38,569 nt of DNA from positions 1-38,569 of the forward strand of contig JADFCY010000017.1 in the NCBI GenBank assembly GCA_018263335.1, written 5' to 3'. This stretch comes from Methanolinea sp. GTDB taxonomy: Archaea; Halobacteriota; Methanomicrobia; Methanomicrobiales; Methanospirillaceae. Of the stretch, positions 14,811 to 27,415 are shown one piece after another (positions within the stretch are counted from its first letter, which is position 1; each line of letters begins with the position of its first letter). The notes beneath the pieces were generated by a model. It did not search any database and had not been told where the DNA came from. It worked only from the letters and a program-made list of their open reading frames with translations. The position numbers and the translations under genes are program-made.

Positions 14811-15977
14811 ATGACCAGGCGATACGACGTGGTGGTGGTGGGAGGCGGGCCTGCCGGGAGCACCTGCGCCCGGCTCTGCGCAGAGCAGGGACTTTCCGTC
14901 TGCCTGGTCGAGGAGCACGGGGCGGCGGGGATCCCCGTCCAGTGCGCAGGGCTCCTCTCGTTGAATGCATTCAGTGAGTGCGAGGTCTCGATGGCACCTG
15001 TCCTCGCCACGGTTCGCGGTGCAAGGGTGGTCTCAAGCCTCGGGCCGGTACTCGGGTTCGATGCCGGCACCCCGAAAGCCCACGTGGTCGACCGTGCCCT
15101 GCTCGATCGGGAGATGCTCGGCAGGGCAGCCAGGGCCGGGGCCGAGGTCCGGATGAAGACCTCGTTTGCCGACCGGAGGGATCATCGCATCCTCACCCGG
15201 GGAGTGAACGGGAAGGAGGAGATCTCTTTTGGGGTCCTCGTTGCTGCCGACGGGGCGAGGAGCCGGGTCGCGAGGGTGATGGGTATGCCGCGGCCTCCGG
15301 TATTCCTCGCGGGCCTGCAGGCCGACCTCCTGCACGGGATGGATCAGTCCGTGGTGGAGATTCACCCGGATGCATCGCCCGAGTTCTTCGGGTGGGCGAT
15401 CCCCCTCGGCCCGGGGAGGGCAAGGGTAGGGCTTGCAGGGAGGTCCGGCACCATGGAAAGCTTCAGGAGGTTCATCTCACTCTTTTTGGAAGACTCGCAC
15501 GAAGCATTTGTCCACCTGGTGAGCGGTACCATCCCGCTCGGCACCATGGCGCGGACATACGGGGACCGGGCCCTGTTTGTCGGGGATGCAGCGGGGATGG
15601 CAAAGCCCACGTCCGGGGGAGGAGTGTACACAGGCGTCAGGGCCGCACGCCATGCGGCGAGGGTGATCGGGGAAGCGGTCGCCAGTGGAGACTTGAGTGA
15701 TCGGATGCTTTCCCGGTACGAAAAGGCCTGGAAAGAGGATTTCGGGAGAGAGCTCGACCAGGGGATGCGGCTCTTCCGGATGAGGCAGCAGCTCTCGGCG
15801 GAGGACGTGGCCAGGGTGATCTCGGCCCTCGCCGACCCATCAATCGTGGACGATATCATACGCCTCGGGGACATGGACCGGCCGGGGAGGCTTGTCGGGC
15901 GTCTTCTTACCCGCCCGTCTCTTTATCCACTTCTTGGCATACTCATTCGTTCAGGAGTGCGTCAAATTTACGAATAG
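14811..15977 (+). CDS. Geranylgeranyl reductase family flavoprotein
   Basis: Enzymes of this family saturate the isoprenoid chains of archaeal lipids (digeranylgeranylglycerophospholipid reductase) or related prenyl groups. The 388-aa protein has an N-terminal FAD-binding loop (VVVVGGGPAGS), a second FAD motif (GDAAGMAKPTSGGGVYTG, about residues 260-277), and a substrate-cavity strand FFGWAIPLGPGRARVG. A TATA-like CCTAAATACC lies about 40 bp upstream. The exact substrate is not determined by sequence, since methanogens carry several paralogs. Confidence 0.85.
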   Translation: MTRRYDVVVVGGGPAGSTCARLCAEQGLSVCLVEEHGAAGIPVQCAGLLSLNAFSECEVSMAPVLATVRGARVVSSLGPVLGFDAGTPKAHVVDRALLDREMLGRAARAGAEVRMKTSFADRRDHRILTRGVNGKEEISFGVLVAADGARSRVARVMGMPRPPVFLAGLQADLLHGMDQSVVEIHPDASPEFFGWAIPLGPGRARVGLAGRSGTMESFRRFISLFLEDSHEAFVHLVSGTIPLGTMARTYGDRALFVGDAAGMAKPTSGGGVYTGVRAARHAARVIGEAVASGDLSDRMLSRYEKAWKEDFGRELDQGMRLFRMRQQLSAEDVARVISALADPSIVDDIIRLGDMDRPGRLVGRLLTRPSLYPLLGILIRSGVRQIYE

Positions 15978-16033
15978 CAATATTTTTTACCTAATAATTG
16001 TTACGATTAATTAGAATAGTAAAATTTAGGTGA
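15978..16033 (+). promoter_or_regulatory. Terminator and promoter region before the Ni/Co transporter operon
   Basis: The reductase gene is followed by a T-tract (TATTTTTTAC, 15981-15990). An AT-rich stretch then contains an imperfect inverted repeat: ATTGTTAC at 15997-16004 and GTAAAATT at 16019-16026, six of eight positions symmetric. It may be a metal-responsive operator of NikR style, but the match to any known consensus is weak. The ribosome site AGGTGA lies at 16028-16033. Confidence 0.35.
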
Positions 16034-16038
16034 CTCTC

Positions 16039-16677
16039 GTGCACATACCCGATGCGTTCATTCCACTCACCCAGGCAGCGGTATACTGGGTCATCGCCCT
16101 AGTCTTCATTGCCCTCTCCCTCCGCTGGGCAAGAAACGAGATGCGAGAAGAGAAGGTCCCCCTTGTCGCTGTGCTTGCCGCGGGGATCTTTGCCATCCAG
16201 GCAGTAAACGTCCCGATCCCCTGGGGGACGAGCGGGCACATGATGGGTGCGGCCCTCGCGGCAATCGTGCTCGGGTCCCCCTTCGCGGCAGTCTTTGTCC
16301 TCACTCTTGTCCTCATCGTGCAGGGGGTGCTTTTCGGTGACGGGGGTATCACCGTGATGGGGGCAAATATCATCAACATGGGCGTGGTGGGGGGATTCGT
16401 AGGGTTCTACAGCTACAAGGGCCTGAATGCCGCCATAAAGAACCCGTACCCTGCCGCGTTCATCGCCGGATGGCTCTCGCTCGTGGTGGCGGCACTGGTC
16501 TGCGCGGTGGAGATGGCGATTGCCGGGACATTCCCCCTCGAACTTGGCCTCCTCTCAATGGGTCTCTATCACGCAGTCATTGGGGTTATCGAGGGCGGCA
16601 TCACCGCGGTTGCCCTCTACCTGATCTACACCGCACGGCCCGATCTTCTCAAGAGCCCTGCGGGGGTGACTGCCTGA
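16039..16677 (+). CDS. cbiM: Nickel/cobalt ECF transporter, substrate-binding subunit (CbiM/NikM)
   Basis: This is the S component that captures Ni2+ or Co2+. Starting at GTG 16039, the protein begins MHIPDAF and has 212 aa with about seven membrane helices. In solved NikM structures the metal is held by the N-terminal Met1 amine, His2 and His67. Here His2 and His67 (GTSGHMMG) fall exactly there, which decides the start. AGGTGA 5 nt upstream agrees. A GTG at 16030 would add three residues and destroy the site. The next gene starts inside its stop (TGATG). Confidence 0.92.
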   Translation: MHIPDAFIPLTQAAVYWVIALVFIALSLRWARNEMREEKVPLVAVLAAGIFAIQAVNVPIPWGTSGHMMGAALAAIVLGSPFAAVFVLTLVLIVQGVLFGDGGITVMGANIINMGVVGGFVGFYSYKGLNAAIKNPYPAAFIAGWLSLVVAALVCAVEMAIAGTFPLELGLLSMGLYHAVIGVIEGGITAVALYLIYTARPDLLKSPAGVTA

Positions 16678-17024
16678 TGGACAATAAGAACCTCCTCTAC
16701 TTTGGGGTAATCATCGCCCTCCTCATCGCCGTAGCCGCGCCCTTCATCGCGTCCAGCAACCCCGACGGCCTGGAGAGCGCGTTCTTCGGTATCTTCGGGG
16801 CAAAAGAGATCCACGGCTCGGAGCTCGACGAGGACGCGGCAGGAGCCGCGGAGGAGCAGGTCCAGGAGATCACCGGGAACTCATTCTCTTTTGGCTCCCC
16901 CTTCCCTGACTATTCCATAGAGGGGATGGAAAAAGCAGGCGAGGCGCTGGCAATTGCGATTGGTACCCTCCTCGTGCTGGGGATTGCACTTGGTCTGGGC
17001 CGGGTCTTCTCCCGCTCTGATTAA
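16677..17024 (+). CDS. Transporter accessory subunit with PDGLE domain (CbiN/NikN-like)
   Basis: The 115-aa protein has two membrane helices (about 6-25 and 88-109) enclosing an acidic extracellular loop. SSNPDGLES after the first helix is the PDGLE signature found in CbiN/NikN-like partners of CbiM. Such small subunits help metal loading into the S component. The gene is translationally coupled to cbiM. Confidence 0.85.
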   Translation: MDNKNLLYFGVIIALLIAVAAPFIASSNPDGLESAFFGIFGAKEIHGSELDEDAAGAAEEQVQEITGNSFSFGSPFPDYSIEGMEKAGEALAIAIGTLLVLGIALGLGRVFSRSD

Positions 17025-17077
17025 AAAGAATATCTCTATTATTTTTCGCATACTAAAGGTGGCAGGATACAGAATCC

Positions 17078-17911
17078 ATGCACCTTATCGAGACCAGGAA
17101 TCTCACGTATACCTACCCGGGCAATGTCACGGGTCTTGATGACGTCAACTTCATCGCTCCCCGGAATGCCCGGATCGCGGTGATCGGTGCGAACGGGGCA
17201 GGCAAGAGCACGCTCTTCAAGCATTTCAACGGAATTTTCAGGCCCACGAGCGGGAGCGTCCTCATACGCGGGGAGCCGATCACCCGCGAGAACATCAGGG
17301 AGGTCCGAAAGTTCGTGGGGGTGGTCTTCCAGAACCCCGATGACCAGATATTCTCTCCTACCGTGGAGCAGGACGTGGCCTTCGGGCCCACCAACCTTGG
17401 CCTTGACGAGGAGACCATACACCACCGTGTCGAGGAAGCGCTCAGGGTTGTCGGGATCGAGCACCTCAAGGACCGGGTCCCACACCACCTGAGCGGAGGC
17501 GAAAAAAAGAGGGTGGCGATCGCCGGGATCATCGCGATGGAGCCGCAGGTCCTTGTTCTCGACGAACCGACTGCCGGGCTCGACCCCCAGGGGGTCAGGG
17601 ATCTTGTCGGGTTCATCAACTCCCTCTCGCGGAATTATGGAATGACGGTGATCTTCTCCACCCACGATGTGTCCCTTGTCCCGGAAGTGGCAGACATCAT
17701 CTATGTGATGCACCGGGGCCGGGTGGTGGCGAAAGGAGACTGCGACGAGATCTTTTCCAGGCCGGACCTCCTCTCATCGGTCCGGCTCGACGTGCCGGTC
17801 CTCCCCAAGCTCATCAGCAGCCTCCGCGACCAGGGGGTGGATATCACCATGGCCTATACCTTCACTGAAGCCAGGAAGCAGTTCCTCGCCGCATACAGGA
17901 GGAACGCGTGA
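17078..17911 (+). CDS. cbiO: Nickel/cobalt ECF transporter ATPase (CbiO/NikO)
   Basis: The 277-aa ABC ATPase has all motifs: Walker A GANGAGKST, Q-loop FQNPDDQIFSPTVEQDVAFGP (the ECF-type signature), LSGGEKKR, Walker B VLVLDEPTAGLD, and the H-loop STHD. It energises the CbiM-CbiN-CbiQ complex. The 53-bp gap before it contains a T-rich stretch and GGTGG. Its stop overlaps the CbiQ start (GTGA). Confidence 0.95.
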   Translation: MHLIETRNLTYTYPGNVTGLDDVNFIAPRNARIAVIGANGAGKSTLFKHFNGIFRPTSGSVLIRGEPITRENIREVRKFVGVVFQNPDDQIFSPTVEQDVAFGPTNLGLDEETIHHRVEEALRVVGIEHLKDRVPHHLSGGEKKRVAIAGIIAMEPQVLVLDEPTAGLDPQGVRDLVGFINSLSRNYGMTVIFSTHDVSLVPEVADIIYVMHRGRVVAKGDCDEIFSRPDLLSSVRLDVPVLPKLISSLRDQGVDITMAYTFTEARKQFLAAYRRNA

Positions 17912-18735
17912 TCGAGGAACTTTTCTTCATCGAGAAGCAGACCTACCGCAAGAGCATCATCCACCAACTTGACGCCAGGGTGAAGATCATCATCTGTTTT
18001 GCCGTGATCGTGGCGATGGTCGCGACCCCGTATTCCCCCCTGGTATTTCCCGTGGCAGGCACGTTCGCACTGTTTTTTCTTGTCCTTTGGGTCCTCGCCC
18101 GCCTCTCACCGGTCGTGTATGCAAAGCGACTCGTCATGATCCTCCCGTTTGGCCTCTTCATCATCCTTGTGCAGGTATTTGTCCAGAACCCCTACTACAC
18201 GGTATTCACACCCATCGCGGATCTCCCCCTCGGGCTGCACATCTACCGCGAGTCCGTCGAGTTTGCGACGATCCTCCTCATCAAGTTCCTGGTCTGTATC
18301 TCCTTTATCATCCTGCTCTCGTCGACAACGAAAGTGCAGGACCTCCTCGAGGGGGCGGGCAGGCTCGGCCTTCCTGCAGAGTTCACCCTCACGCTCGGGA
18401 TGATGATCCGGTATGTCTATGTCTTTGGCTACATGTACAGGAAGATCAACGAAGCGCTGGCTACCCGGCATTTCGGGCCGTTCGATTCGCGCCTCCCTTA
18501 CCGCTACCGGCTCCGGACCCTCGCCTACACCATCGGCACCCTCTTCATCCGATCCTACGAACAGGGCGAAAGGACCTACACGGCCATGCTCTGCAGGGGA
18601 TACGGGAGGGAGAGCCACCTCTACATTAGGAAAAAACCGGTGCTTTGGAGGGACTGTGCATTCCTCGCGTGCGGTCTTGCCGTTGCGGTCTGTACCCCCG
18701 TCATCTTCTGGCTCTCCTCGATAGGACTGGTATGA
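17908..18735 (+). CDS. cbiQ: Nickel/cobalt ECF transporter transmembrane subunit (CbiQ/NikQ)
   Basis: This is the T component of the ECF transporter. The 275-aa protein has about six membrane helices and the coupling-helix signature region with ATRHFGPFD and AMLCRGYG, which contacts the ATPase. The GTG start at 17908 has AGGAGG 5 nt upstream. The gene order M-N-O-Q differs from the common M-N-Q-O. Confidence 0.93.
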   Translation: MIEELFFIEKQTYRKSIIHQLDARVKIIICFAVIVAMVATPYSPLVFPVAGTFALFFLVLWVLARLSPVVYAKRLVMILPFGLFIILVQVFVQNPYYTVFTPIADLPLGLHIYRESVEFATILLIKFLVCISFIILLSSTTKVQDLLEGAGRLGLPAEFTLTLGMMIRYVYVFGYMYRKINEALATRHFGPFDSRLPYRYRLRTLAYTIGTLFIRSYEQGERTYTAMLCRGYGRESHLYIRKKPVLWRDCAFLACGLAVAVCTPVIFWLSSIGLV

Positions 18736-18740
18736 CCGCA

Positions 18741-18753
18741 TCTTTTTTTTCTT
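18741..18753 (+). terminator. T-tract after the transporter operon
   Basis: CTTTTTTTTCTT directly follows the cbiQ stop and would end the operon transcript in an archaeon. Confidence 0.55.
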
Positions 18754-18774
18754 CCCGCGGCGTTGATCTCTCGT

Positions 18775-19083
18775 ATGGCAAGCACGTTTGGATATGGGTT
18801 CATCACGAACCTTGTGCATATCTGCAAGCACTTCTCGCTGAAGCCCGAGGAGGCATTTTACGGGGCGGCGGACCACCTCGATGGGTTCATCATCCCCGAT
18901 CAGTTCAAGGGGACCGAGATCGAGGAGATCGCAGACATGCTCCGCAAGCGAATCGTGTGGCACCAGCCGGGGACACTCGATCGCGAGGAGGCAGCCGAGG
19001 TGGTGCGGCTGATCAACAGGCTGATCATCGCCATTGACAAGGCCCTGGGGATAAAGGACCCCGATCTGGGCGAATTCCATTGA
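18775..19083 (+). CDS. Uncharacterised 102-aa protein
   Basis: I do not recognise this protein. Starting at ATG 18775 (a TTG at 18763 is possible), it is soluble and mostly helical, with a Lys/Glu-rich middle (IEEIADMLRKRIVWHQPGTL) and a C-terminal helix VVRLINRLIIAIDKALG. Codon use matches the neighbours, so it is likely a real gene. It lies between the metal transporter and gyrB with no overlap to either, and no function can be claimed. Confidence 0.7.
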   Translation: MASTFGYGFITNLVHICKHFSLKPEEAFYGAADHLDGFIIPDQFKGTEIEEIADMLRKRIVWHQPGTLDREEAAEVVRLINRLIIAIDKALGIKDPDLGEFH

Positions 19084-19126
19084 CTTTTTCCCATTCCTAC
19101 CTTCACCATTAAGTGGTCAGCGGCCC

Positions 19127-19136
19127 AATACTATAT
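19127..19136 (+). promoter_or_regulatory. gyrB promoter (TATA-like)
   Basis: AATACTATATGTG at about 19125-19137 sits about 50-60 bp before gyrB. It would place the transcription start near 19160, leaving a leader of about 25 nt that carries the ribosome site AGGGGGAA. Confidence 0.5.
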
Positions 19137-19140
19137 GTGA

Positions 19141-23629
<4,489 letters not shown>

Positions 23630-23645
23630 TCCTGGATCAACTAAT

Positions 23646-23661
23646 CGTTTTTTCCTCTTTC
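23646..23661 (+). terminator. T-rich terminator after gyrA
   Basis: CGTTTTTTCCTCTTTC begins 16 bp after the gyrA stop. The rest of the 244-bp gap to the next gene shows a second T-run (ATTTTTTTCC, about 23750) and no gene or clear TATA box. Confidence 0.5.
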
Positions 23662-23873
23662 TGGGTCACCCTTTCAGACAGGGGCGGTAACCCCTGTGAT
23701 TTTCAGTCCGAAGCGCAACGGATGGTGGCCTTTCCATTCGCAGTACCAGGATTTTTTTCCGGAGAAGGGAACCTTGCCCCATCACCTGCCTCCGCGCCTT
23801 CCTTGAGAACCAGCGCATGGGGCCGTCACCTCCTCCGGCACATTCATCCTCTCGCGAAACCCTGGTCTGAACG

Positions 23874-24287
23874 ATGTACCGCACTTCATACCACCTCTCC
23901 ACGAGCGGAGAAGGGGACATCCTGGATCTCACCCCTCAGGTAAGGGAGGCGATCAGGGCAGCCGGGGTCGAGGAGGGCATGGTCAATATCTTTGTCACCG
24001 GGTCGACTGCCGCGGTCACGACGATCGAGTACGAGCCGGGGGTGCTCTCTGACCTGCACAGGGCACTCTCGGTGGTGGCCCCTGACGACATTCCCTATGC
24101 CCATGACAGGCGATGGGGGGATGGAAATGGACGATCGCACGTCAAGGCCGCTCTCGTGGGCCCCTCCCTCTCCATCCCGGTGGGAGGAGGCGAGCCGATG
24201 CTTGGGACCTGGCAGCAGGTGGTGCTGCTTGAACTTGATGTACGCAGAGAACGTTCAAGAACCGTCGTGGTCACGGTCACCCCGTGA
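23874..24287 (+). CDS. YjbQ/UPF0047 family protein (secondary thiamine-phosphate synthase type)
   Basis: The 137-aa protein shows the family pattern throughout: TPQVREAIRAAGVEEGMVNIFVTGSTAAVTTIEYEPG, then RRWGDGNGRSHVKAALVGPS, then PMLGTWQQVVLLELD. Bacterial members can show weak thiamine-phosphate synthase activity, but the physiological role is not settled. It stands alone between gyrA and the convergent UPF0147 gene. Confidence 0.88.
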   Translation: MYRTSYHLSTSGEGDILDLTPQVREAIRAAGVEEGMVNIFVTGSTAAVTTIEYEPGVLSDLHRALSVVAPDDIPYAHDRRWGDGNGRSHVKAALVGPSLSIPVGGGEPMLGTWQQVVLLELDVRRERSRTVVVTVTP

Positions 24288-24347
24288 GACCTCGTTTGAA
24301 ATGCCGCCAGGTGCAGTCCTGGAAATAAAAAAGGATGTGGGTCTTCC

Positions 24348-24611
24348 CTAGTCCAGGGGGATCGTCTCCAGCTGGGAGACCAGTTCCCATATCCGGGTCC
24401 GGGCATGGACCGGCATGTTCGGGTCGTTGCTGATCTCGTCGATCTTCGAGATCGCTTCTGCCGCCCGAAGCCCGGAGTTTTTGTTATTGTTCATCAGCAG
24501 CTGCCGGGTCTCGTCCGCGACCCTGCGGATATTCCGTGGTATGGTGCTGTCGTCCATGATGTGCTGGAGCATCTGGATGCAGCTCTCGATGGTTTTGTCA
24601 GGGTTGGTCAT
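24348..24611 (-). CDS. UPF0147 family protein
   Basis: This 87-aa all-helical archaeal protein has the family pattern: [52 protein letters not shown]. The function is unknown. The start is ATG 24611, not the upstream Met at 24650, because GGAGGGG lies 6 nt before 24611. It faces YjbQ tail-to-tail. Confidence 0.9.
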   Translation of the reverse strand: MTNPDKTIESCIQMLQHIMDDSTIPRNIRRVADETRQLLMNNNKNSGLRAAEAISKIDEISNDPNMPVHARTRIWELVSQLETIPLD

Positions 24612-24669
24612 TACAATCCCCTCCGGTGTTCTCCCCGGAAAACTCCTCAATAACGAGTCATTTTCGGTC

Positions 24670-24700
24670 CACTATTTATATCGGGAGCAGGTCATATAAA
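24670..24700 (+). promoter_or_regulatory. Promoter of the UPF0148 gene (two TATA-like boxes)
   Basis: CTATTTATATCGG (24672-24684) and CATATAAACC (24693-24702) lie in the divergent gap. Either could drive the plus-strand zinc protein. UPF0147 on the other strand would use the complementary AT-rich stretch. Confidence 0.4.
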
Positions 24701-24797
24701 CCATCCGACATGGTCGCCTCCTTCCTGCCAGGGCCGTTCGCAAAGTCGATATGGGCAGACCACGTACCTGCTCACCAAAGAACGAGTCGTGGGTCTG

Positions 24798-25178
24798 ATG
24801 AAACGCGAAGACGAGATCATGGCCGAGCACCTCCTGAAGGGGGGCAAGATGCTCTCGGCGTCCTGCCCGGCATGCGGGTGCCCGCTCTTTGAGGTGAGGG
24901 GAGAGACCCTCTGTGTGGTCTGTGCCGAGGAGAAGGCGGGCAGCAAAGAGGTGAAAAGGGCTTCCCCTTCGGGGGAGGAAACGGCCGCACACGCTCCACC
25001 ACCTGCCTCATCACCACTCCGCCCCATTGCGTCCCCCCGGCTTGCAGACGCGCTCGAGGAGACCCTCGTTGTGCTCTGCGCCAGGATACGCGACGAGAAA
25101 GATCCCCGATGCGCCGCGGTGCTGATGGAGGCCGTGGTCACGGGGATCGAGGGACTTGGCGCTTTGCGGTCCCGCTGA
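24798..25178 (+). CDS. Sjogren's/scleroderma autoantigen 1-like zinc protein (UPF0148)
   Basis: The 126-aa protein starts MKREDEIMAEHLLKGGKMLS, the typical opening of the archaeal UPF0148/autoantigen p27 family. A zinc ribbon with CPACG and CVVCA follows. A Pro/Ala-rich linker (about 50-78) leads to a helical C-terminus. A GTG at 24789 is an alternative start. Open sequence continues upstream in frame but lacks a start codon. The function is unknown. The stop nearly meets that of convergent hef. Confidence 0.85.
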   Translation: MKREDEIMAEHLLKGGKMLSASCPACGCPLFEVRGETLCVVCAEEKAGSKEVKRASPSGEETAAHAPPPASSPLRPIASPRLADALEETLVVLCARIRDEKDPRCAAVLMEAVVTGIEGLGALRSR

Positions 25179-25180
25179 CC

Positions 25181-27415
25181 TCAGAGGTATTGCCTGCGTG
25201 CAAGTTCGTGTATCTTTTTTGCCCGCTGTTCCCCGATCCCTCTGACCGCGAGCAGTTCCTCTTCCGTTGCATTCACCACCGCCCGGACCGATCCGAAGTG
25301 GTCCAGGAGGAGCCGCGCGTTCTTTAAGCCGATCTCCGGAAAGGAGGCGATCACAAGTTCCTGCTGCTCCTTGCGGGAATTCCCGTGACGCTTCATGGGG
25401 AGGGTACGCTCCCGCTCGCCTCCTTCCTCCCTCCGTGCGAGGACGAGTATCATCTGCGCGGTGTCCTCCTCGTCTTTCGTGAAGAGGACGCTGATCCCGA
25501 GATCGACCGCAATGGCGGCAAGGGCGCCCCTGACGGCGTTCGGGTGGATGTCCCGTGTAGTATAAAGTTCACCCCCCTCGATGATCAGGACCGGCCTTGG
25601 GGCGCTCTCTGAAAGTGCCTTCAGCTGCCCAAAGAGGTCCCTCTCCACCAGGGTGTCCACAAAGTCCCGCGCAGTCTTCCTCTCGATGAGGATCCGATCC
25701 CCGACCGCATAATCGCCGGAAGGGAGCCTGCCGAGCGTGAGGGTCACTCCCATGTTGCTCAGGATCTCTACCACCTTCGAGGAAGTCTCCCGGTCGTCAA
25801 CCCGGACTTGTGGGCCACGGGCTGCGAATTCCCCGATGCTCGACTGGACTTGTGCCTGCGCCCTCTGACCGGGAAGTCCCTGCGATCGCGGGGAGATGTG
25901 CTTTATTCCCGAGAGCATGGAGCGCTCCCTGTTCTGGCTCACGTACCGGAATACCTCGTCAGAGGTCCCCTTCGTGACAAGGACGACGATCCTCCCCTTC
26001 CCGCTCCTGCCGGTCCGCCCCTTCCTCTGGATGCTCCGGATCTCTGAAGGCACCGCCTCGTAGAAGACCACGAGGTCGGTCGAAGGCACGTCAAGGCCCT
26101 CCTCCCCGACGGAGGTCGCAACCAGCACCCGGAAGTCGCCGGCCCGGAACTTCTGCAGTGCCTCTATCTGCCGCTTCTGAGAAAGGCCCTTCTCGCTGTC
26201 CTTTGTTGCCTGGCCGACGAACCGCTGGCAGGCGATCCCTTCGGAGTTGAGGTGGTCGACAATCTGCTGCACCATGTCGCGAAACGTCGCAAAGATGATG
26301 ATCCGGCTCTCCGGTGAGGACTCGAGCTGATCCTTCACCACCCTGGAGAGGATCTCCATCTTGGGGTGGAGTTCCTCCTTCCATGACATGCAGCGTTCCA
26401 GGATCCGGATGAATACCGGATCCCTTGCAAGCCGTGCCGTCGCTTTCGGGCCGGAACCTCCCGACCCCTCTGAGAAGAGCCGGGTGATGTAGGATGCGAG
26501 CACCCGGCTGCCCTGGGACTCTGCGAGCGAGAGCGCATGTCGCAGTTTCATCAGTTCTGCGTAGATAGAGGCTGCAGCGTACCCTGAAGACTCCCGCGCC
26601 TGTATCTGTTCCTGCACCTGCGCATTGAGTTCCTGGAGGGCCTTCATGGAGAGTTGCTGCCGGGGCGGGACACGGAACCCGAGTTGTGTTAACTGGGAAA
26701 GCCGCGAGTCGACGAGTATGTTCAGGTCTGATGCTGCCTGCTTCAGTTCGGGCGGGAGGTCGACTTCCACGACCTCGATCTCCCGCTCGTGGATGTAGGG
26801 GGCCACGTCCCTGTCGTGCTCGGTCCTGCTCTCGACCCTGGCAACACCGAGGTTCTGGCAGACATCCTCAACCTTCTCCAACTGGCCACCCGGGGAGGCC
26901 GTCATTGCCAGGACAAGGGGCGAGTCCGCGGTCTCGAGGTACCGCTGCGCAAGGAAGACATACGCGTAATTTCCGACCGCACGGTGGCACTCGTCAAAGA
27001 TCATCAGCGAGACGTCACGCAGGTCGTAACTTCCCGCAAGTATGTCGTTTTTGATCACCTGGGGCGTTGCGAAAACCACCCTGGCCCTCTTCCAGGCGGC
27101 TGCACGGTCTCCTGAAGGTGTCTCTCCTGTGAACATTACCAGGGTGTTCTCATCCTGGGAAGGGAGCGAGAGGAACTGCCGGAAGAAGCGGAGGTGCTGC
27201 TCCACCAGGGGCTTGGTGGGGGCCATCATCACCACCCTGCCGCCCTGGTTGTAGAGCCTCGAGGCCGCGACAAGGAGTGCAATCGCAGTCTTCCCGAGGC
27301 CCGTGGGCAGTACGACCATGGTATGCCCCTCGAGCGCTTTCATCGCGATGGAGAGCTGGTAGGTGCGCGACTCAAGACTGCCGGGCGCGATGAAAGGGTG
27401 GGTGATAGTGTTCAT
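25181..27415 (-). CDS. hef: Hef helicase/nuclease
   Basis: Hef processes stalled replication forks. The 744-aa protein combines a superfamily 2 helicase (Walker A LPTGLGKTA, DECH box, motif VI QRKGRTGRSGKG) and an XPF-type nuclease (GDYAVGDRILIERKTARDF, with the ERKxxxD core). The tandem helix-hairpin-helix tail is FPEIGLKNARLLLDHFGSV followed by VRGIGEQRAKKIHEL. All catalytic motifs are present. Its ATG overlaps the glyS stop (ATGA). Confidence 0.95.
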   Translation of the reverse strand: MNTITHPFIAPGSLESRTYQLSIAMKALEGHTMVVLPTGLGKTAIALLVAASRLYNQGGRVVMMAPTKPLVEQHLRFFRQFLSLPSQDENTLVMFTGETPSGDRAAAWKRARVVFATPQVIKNDILAGSYDLRDVSLMIFDECHRAVGNYAYVFLAQRYLETADSPLVLAMTASPGGQLEKVEDVCQNLGVARVESRTEHDRDVAPYIHEREIEVVEVDLPPELKQAASDLNILVDSRLSQLTQLGFRVPPRQQLSMKALQELNAQVQEQIQARESSGYAAASIYAELMKLRHALSLAESQGSRVLASYITRLFSEGSGGSGPKATARLARDPVFIRILERCMSWKEELHPKMEILSRVVKDQLESSPESRIIIFATFRDMVQQIVDHLNSEGIACQRFVGQATKDSEKGLSQKRQIEALQKFRAGDFRVLVATSVGEEGLDVPSTDLVVFYEAVPSEIRSIQRKGRTGRSGKGRIVVLVTKGTSDEVFRYVSQNRERSMLSGIKHISPRSQGLPGQRAQAQVQSSIGEFAARGPQVRVDDRETSSKVVEILSNMGVTLTLGRLPSGDYAVGDRILIERKTARDFVDTLVERDLFGQLKALSESAPRPVLIIEGGELYTTRDIHPNAVRGALAAIAVDLGISVLFTKDEEDTAQMILVLARREEGGERERTLPMKRHGNSRKEQQELVIASFPEIGLKNARLLLDHFGSVRAVVNATEEELLAVRGIGEQRAKKIHELARRQYL

